Of a DNA stretch of 64,000 nucleotides, positions 60,934-64,000 are shown one piece after another (within the stretch, counting starts at the first letter, position 1; every line of letters begins with the position of its first letter). The notes beneath the pieces are model-generated. The model was not told the DNA's origin. It made no database searches and saw only the letters and a list, made by a program, of their open reading frames with translations. Origin of the DNA: Candidatus Krumholzibacteriia bacterium (GTDB taxonomy: Bacteria > Krumholzibacteriota > Krumholzibacteriia > LZORAL124-64-63); the NCBI GenBank assembly GCA_016744705.1, contig JADGDU010000005.1:67762-131761 (forward strand). Direction: 5' to 3'. A program made the position numbers and the translations under genes.

Positions 60934-62458
60934 ATCCTCTCACTTTCTTCTAAAAGAAAAAACTAATTTTCTGTGTTTAATCATAGGATTTTTGCTTGTG
61001 ACTCAGCCAACAATGGTTCAAGCACAAACGGACAATACACCGATCTTTACCAAGGCTGAAGAAGTAGGGCCTGTGATTCACGCCAGATCCACTTCAGATA
61101 CGGTTATGGGCATTGAAGATTGTGTCCAGCAGGCGCTGCTAGCCAATGATTCCCTCCAGGCCGAACGGTTGCGCATGGGTGAACTGGAAGGCCAAATGAA
61201 GCAAGCCCTGAGCACGGGGCTGCCCACCCTGGATCTGGTAGGAGACTGGACTCGTTCCAGAAATCCTTCCATGGCCCTGGATTCCACTTTTGGTGGAAGT
61301 GATGGAGGGATGGCGCCGCCGGCTGGTTCGCCCGATTGGTTCAATGAGTGGCTCACAGGTTTTGGTTCCCTGATTCCCCCGGCCTCAGATATTGCGGCCC
61401 AAACATTTATGCGGGCCAATTTGAATCTACTGTGGAATATCAATCCCATTAAAATTGCCGGAGCAACAGGTGCAGCCAGATTGGGCCTGGAACGCCAAAA
61501 TTTGAACGAAATGACCATGGAGAACAGCACCACTGAACAGACCATGGTTGCGTATTTCACCATTATAAAATCAGCGGAAAAAATCCAGGCCGTTCGTGCT
61601 CAGTTAAAGAACCAGACCGAATTGCTGGACATCATGAGGATGCGTTACGATCTGGGCATGGCCACCCGGCTGGACACTCTCCAGGCGGCTGTCTCACTGG
61701 CTAATATTCGGCCTCAATTGAACATCGCCGAAGCAGATCTCGTGAATAGAGGAGCCAGGCTGAACGCTCTTATGGGACGTTCTCCCGGATCGCCTCTTTC
61801 GGTAGCCAACGCTCAGTTGGTTGAAACGGATAATTTGGATGACAAGGTTGCTTTGGACCTGGCTCAAAAACGTCCCGAATTGGTCTCTGTGGATGTGCTG
61901 ACGGACATCATGCGCAGCAATCGCAAAGCTCAGAATGCCGAAAACCTACCTTATCTAACGGTGGCCAGTTCTTATGGATTTATCGGCACCCAAGCCGATG
62001 AGATTTTTGTGGACGGCCACGATTCATGGAGCGCCGCAGTCGCCTTGAACATTCCTGTTTTCGACGGCTTGCTCAATCGGGGACTGGTGGCAGAAAGCGA
62101 TGCCATGATTCGCCGCACGGAAGCTGAGCAAACTGGCAACCGGCGGCTGGTTCAGGTGGAAATGCTGGAACTTCTGGCAAACCTCCGCTTGGCGCGTGAT
62201 GTTCTAACGGCCGTGGAATTGAATCAAAAACGCAGCGAAGACGTTCTGGAAGAAAGTTTGCTCATGCTGGAAATGGGTAAAATCAATTACCTTGATGTTT
62301 TGGTTTCAGAATCGAACAGAGCCGAAGCCCGCAGCAATGTTATTGACGCCCGGCATGAGGTTCTGGCCCTGTCGGCATCCATGAAACGCGCCCTTGGCTT
62401 TTCTCCCCTTTTGCCCTTTAAAGCTATTCCCGGTTTGGTGACGGAGGTTACCCCATGA
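60920..62458 (+). CDS. TolC-family outer membrane efflux protein
   Basis: A 512-residue precursor with a signal peptide (LCLIIGFLLVTQPTMVQAQ), then two TolC-type repeats. IEDCVQQALLANDSLQAERLRMGE begins the first and long coiled helices with VRAQLKNQTELLDIMRMRYDLGMATRLDTLQ follow; ALDLAQKRPELVSVD opens the second. The protein forms an outer-membrane channel for the pump encoded next. Start ATG 60920 with AAAGGAAG. Its stop overlaps the adaptor gene by four bases. Confidence 0.9.
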   Translation: MEMFESSHFLLKEKTNFLCLIIGFLLVTQPTMVQAQTDNTPIFTKAEEVGPVIHARSTSDTVMGIEDCVQQALLANDSLQAERLRMGELEGQMKQALSTGLPTLDLVGDWTRSRNPSMALDSTFGGSDGGMAPPAGSPDWFNEWLTGFGSLIPPASDIAAQTFMRANLNLLWNINPIKIAGATGAARLGLERQNLNEMTMENSTTEQTMVAYFTIIKSAEKIQAVRAQLKNQTELLDIMRMRYDLGMATRLDTLQAAVSLANIRPQLNIAEADLVNRGARLNALMGRSPGSPLSVANAQLVETDNLDDKVALDLAQKRPELVSVDVLTDIMRSNRKAQNAENLPYLTVASSYGFIGTQADEIFVDGHDSWSAAVALNIPVFDGLLNRGLVAESDAMIRRTEAEQTGNRRLVQVEMLELLANLRLARDVLTAVELNQKRSEDVLEESLLMLEMGKINYLDVLVSESNRAEARSNVIDARHEVLALSASMKRALGFSPLLPFKAIPGLVTEVTP

Positions 62459-63597
62459 AGTTCTTTGGAAAAATGATCGACTATTTGAATGCATACCGGG
62501 GACTGAGTTTGGTCATCATCGGTTTGGCTTTTGTGGTAAGCGGATGTAATGATGAACCCGAAAGTGCGCCCACGCCTGAAGTGCCTCGCAATGTCCGGGT
62601 CGTAGAGCTTTCACCCAGCCAACTGACGGAATATTTTGAAATTTCAGGGCCTGTGGCTCCCGTACGCGGAACAGTCCTTAGCGCGGAAGAGTCGGGTACA
62701 GTACTGAAATTGGCCGCCAGCAAAGGACAAACGGTGGTCCAGGGTGATGTCATCGTCCAGCTGGACCGCGCAATTCTGGCAGCCGATATGGAATCGTCCG
62801 CAGCCAATCTGGAAGCCCAGAGTTACAACGTAGACAAAGTTCGAAAATTGAACAAAGCAGGCAAAGTTAGCCGCATGGAACTGCTCAATGCTGAGAGCCT
62901 TTTCGAGCAGGCTAAATCCGCAGCCGCCATCAGCAAAGAGCGCTTTAATCGATCGGCTATCCGGGCTCCTTTTGCCGGTGTAATCGTGGAACGATATGTG
63001 GAATTAGGCCAACTGGTGACTCCTGGCCAAAGGGTAGTTCGCATCATTGATCCATCCACCTTGAAGTTGGAAGCCTACCTCACGGATCAGGAGGTGTCCT
63101 GGGTCAGGGTAGGCACCACGGCCCAACTAAAAATGGGGGGAAACAGCAGTGTGGTTTTGGGAACCGTAACCTGGGTCGGGCTGGAAGCAGATCGTATGAC
63201 GGGCAAATTCAAAATGGAATTGGAAATTGCCAATGGTGAAGGAAAGCTCCGCAGTGGTGTCATCGGCCGGGCAAAAATTGCCAAGAATGTATTGGATGGA
63301 GTCCTTAGCATTCCTCGTGATGCGGTCATGCACAATGGTCGGGGAACCAGCGTTTTTGTTGTGGAGGGGGACAGAGCTTTCCAACGAATCATCAATCTGG
63401 GGGCCGATCAAGGTTCCATGGTGACTGTGGATGGCGGTCTTAAGGCAGGGGACAACCTGGTGGTCAGAGGCCACCGTTCTCTGCGCGATAGCAGCCTGGT
63501 TAAAATCACCGAAATCTCTCCCAGAAGTGACGGCATGATGGTAGAAGATTCCGCCGTGCTTTTGCAGGAGTCAGCAACCACGGAGGGTGAGGGATGA
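62455..63597 (+). CDS. RND efflux periplasmic adaptor (MFP) lipoprotein
   Basis: A 380-residue adaptor with lipobox VVSGC (about residue 30). The barrel-sandwich hybrid (ESGTVLKLAASKGQTVVQGDVIVQLD and IRAPFAGVIVERYVELGQLVTPG) encloses a helical hairpin (SSAANLEAQSYNVDKVRKLN). The beta-barrel region follows with KLEAYLTDQEVSWVRVG, and the membrane-proximal end carries a GDNLVVRGHRSLRDSS. It links the RND pump to the outer channel. ATG overlaps TolC (ATGA), and its stop overlaps the pump start. Confidence 0.92.
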   Translation: MKFFGKMIDYLNAYRGLSLVIIGLAFVVSGCNDEPESAPTPEVPRNVRVVELSPSQLTEYFEISGPVAPVRGTVLSAEESGTVLKLAASKGQTVVQGDVIVQLDRAILAADMESSAANLEAQSYNVDKVRKLNKAGKVSRMELLNAESLFEQAKSAAAISKERFNRSAIRAPFAGVIVERYVELGQLVTPGQRVVRIIDPSTLKLEAYLTDQEVSWVRVGTTAQLKMGGNSSVVLGTVTWVGLEADRMTGKFKMELEIANGEGKLRSGVIGRAKIAKNVLDGVLSIPRDAVMHNGRGTSVFVVEGDRAFQRIINLGADQGSMVTVDGGLKAGDNLVVRGHRSLRDSSLVKITEISPRSDGMMVEDSAVLLQESATTEGEG

Positions 63598-64000
63598 AAC
63601 TTACCTCAGGTGCGATCACACGTTATCCGATGATTTTTGCTTTCATGTTCATCATTGTCGTGATCGGTGTGCAGGCGTATATCGGTTTACCCCGGGAAAG
63701 CTCTCCCGATGTGAAGATTCCTTTTGTCTCCGTGGCCGCCCCTTACGCAGGCACAAGTCCCGAAGATATGGAGAACCTTGTGACGCGTAAACTTGAGCAG
63801 CAGCTCAAGGGTGTGGAAGATCTCAAGGAAATGAAGAGCATGTCCGCTTATGGCATTTCTGTCATCAGCTTGGAATTCGATTCATCGGTGGATATCAGTG
63901 ATGCCCTGCAATCGGTTCGCGACCGGGTGGAATTGGCCAAACCTGATTTGCCCACCGATCCTCGCAATGATCTTGTAGTCCAGGAAATCAGCGCCTCAGA
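63594..64000 (+). CDS. RND multidrug efflux permease, N-terminal part
   Basis: The first 135 residues of an AcrB-type pump, cut by the window end. After a basic entry (TSGAITRYPM) comes the first membrane helix (IFAFMFIIVVIGVQAYIGL), followed by the family motif PRESSPDVKIPFVSVAAPYAGTSPEDMENLV and a porter subdomain start (GVEDLKEMKSMSAYGISVISLEFD). It is translated with the adaptor (ATGA overlap) and is proton-driven, expelling drugs or lipids from the inner membrane or periplasm. The rest of the gene lies beyond 64000. Confidence 0.93.
   Translation, partial: MKLTSGAITRYPMIFAFMFIIVVIGVQAYIGLPRESSPDVKIPFVSVAAPYAGTSPEDMENLVTRKLEQQLKGVEDLKEMKSMSAYGISVISLEFDSSVDISDALQSVRDRVELAKPDLPTDPRNDLVVQEISAS

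Noticed and set aside
1..64000. CRISPR arrays, insertion sequences, rRNA operon
   Set aside because: No repeated spaced units, transposase-like frames or rRNA signatures were seen by eye; short repeats could be missed.

Overview
The window looks like a chromosomal segment of a Gram-negative (diderm) bacterium. It carries lipid A genes (lpxD, a fused lpxC-fabZ, lpxA, lpxB, lpxK), Bam genes (bamA, bamD, skp-like), lipoprotein-sorting genes (lolC/E, lolD) and a full Tol-Pal operon. The same segment also carries mcsA-mcsB-clpC and a complete bacillithiol set (bshC, bshB1, bshA). The lpxC-fabZ fusion together with bacillithiol genes points to the FCB superphylum or a neighbouring candidate phylum (Krumholzibacteriota/Eisenbacteria-like lineages would fit). 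That placement is inference from gene content, not from a marker phylogeny. Coding density is high, many genes overlap by 1-4 bases, and GTG/TTG starts are common.

Layout. 1-2869: end of a DUF3108 protein, a GT39-type membrane glycosyltransferase, a sugar-phosphate transferase and acpS. 2990-8085: phzF-like isomerase, acyl-CoA dehydrogenase, TPR protein, then aroQ-efp-accB ending in a terminator. 8171-10876: pilT-like ATPase, terminator, accC. 10848-16365: ftsK, rimO, an exported unknown and bamD. 16368-21539: nadD, polA, coaE and prfB, the last with a programmed +1 frameshift. 21585-29369: lysS, lolC/E, lolD, mcsA, an active-site-degenerate mcsB, clpC. 29690-38846: bamA, skp-like, lpxD, lpxC-fabZ, lpxA, lpxB, a DUF374 (LpxJ-like) acyltransferase and lpxK. 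A convergent lipoprotein gene follows on the minus strand.

39578-45530: nadB, a SAM methyltransferase, bshC, bshB1 and bshA form one tight run that should make bacillithiol and perhaps N-methyl-bacillithiol. 45538-51095: a strong promoter and a Minf_1886-type protein, then tolQ-tolR-tolA/tonB-tolB-pal-cpoB and a cupin. 51092-54096: fbp (minus) and pruA (plus), divergent. 54107-56123: a large Fic-like protein with a destroyed catalytic motif, tRNA-Leu(CAA) and tRNA-Ala(GGC), each tRNA with a near-consensus promoter. 56265-60171: a secreted unknown, a VTT-domain membrane protein, an orphan PAS histidine kinase and an EamA transporter. 60280-64000: a TetR regulator followed by a TolC-MFP-RND efflux operon cut by the window end.

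Most of the window is core metabolism and envelope biogenesis. I saw no CRISPR array, insertion sequence, integrase or rRNA. The most unusual items are the probable McsB pseudokinase beside an intact clpC, the bacillithiol operon with its linked methyltransferase, the catalytically dead Fic-like protein beside tRNA-Leu, and a minus-strand terminator embedded in the 3' end of lpxK.
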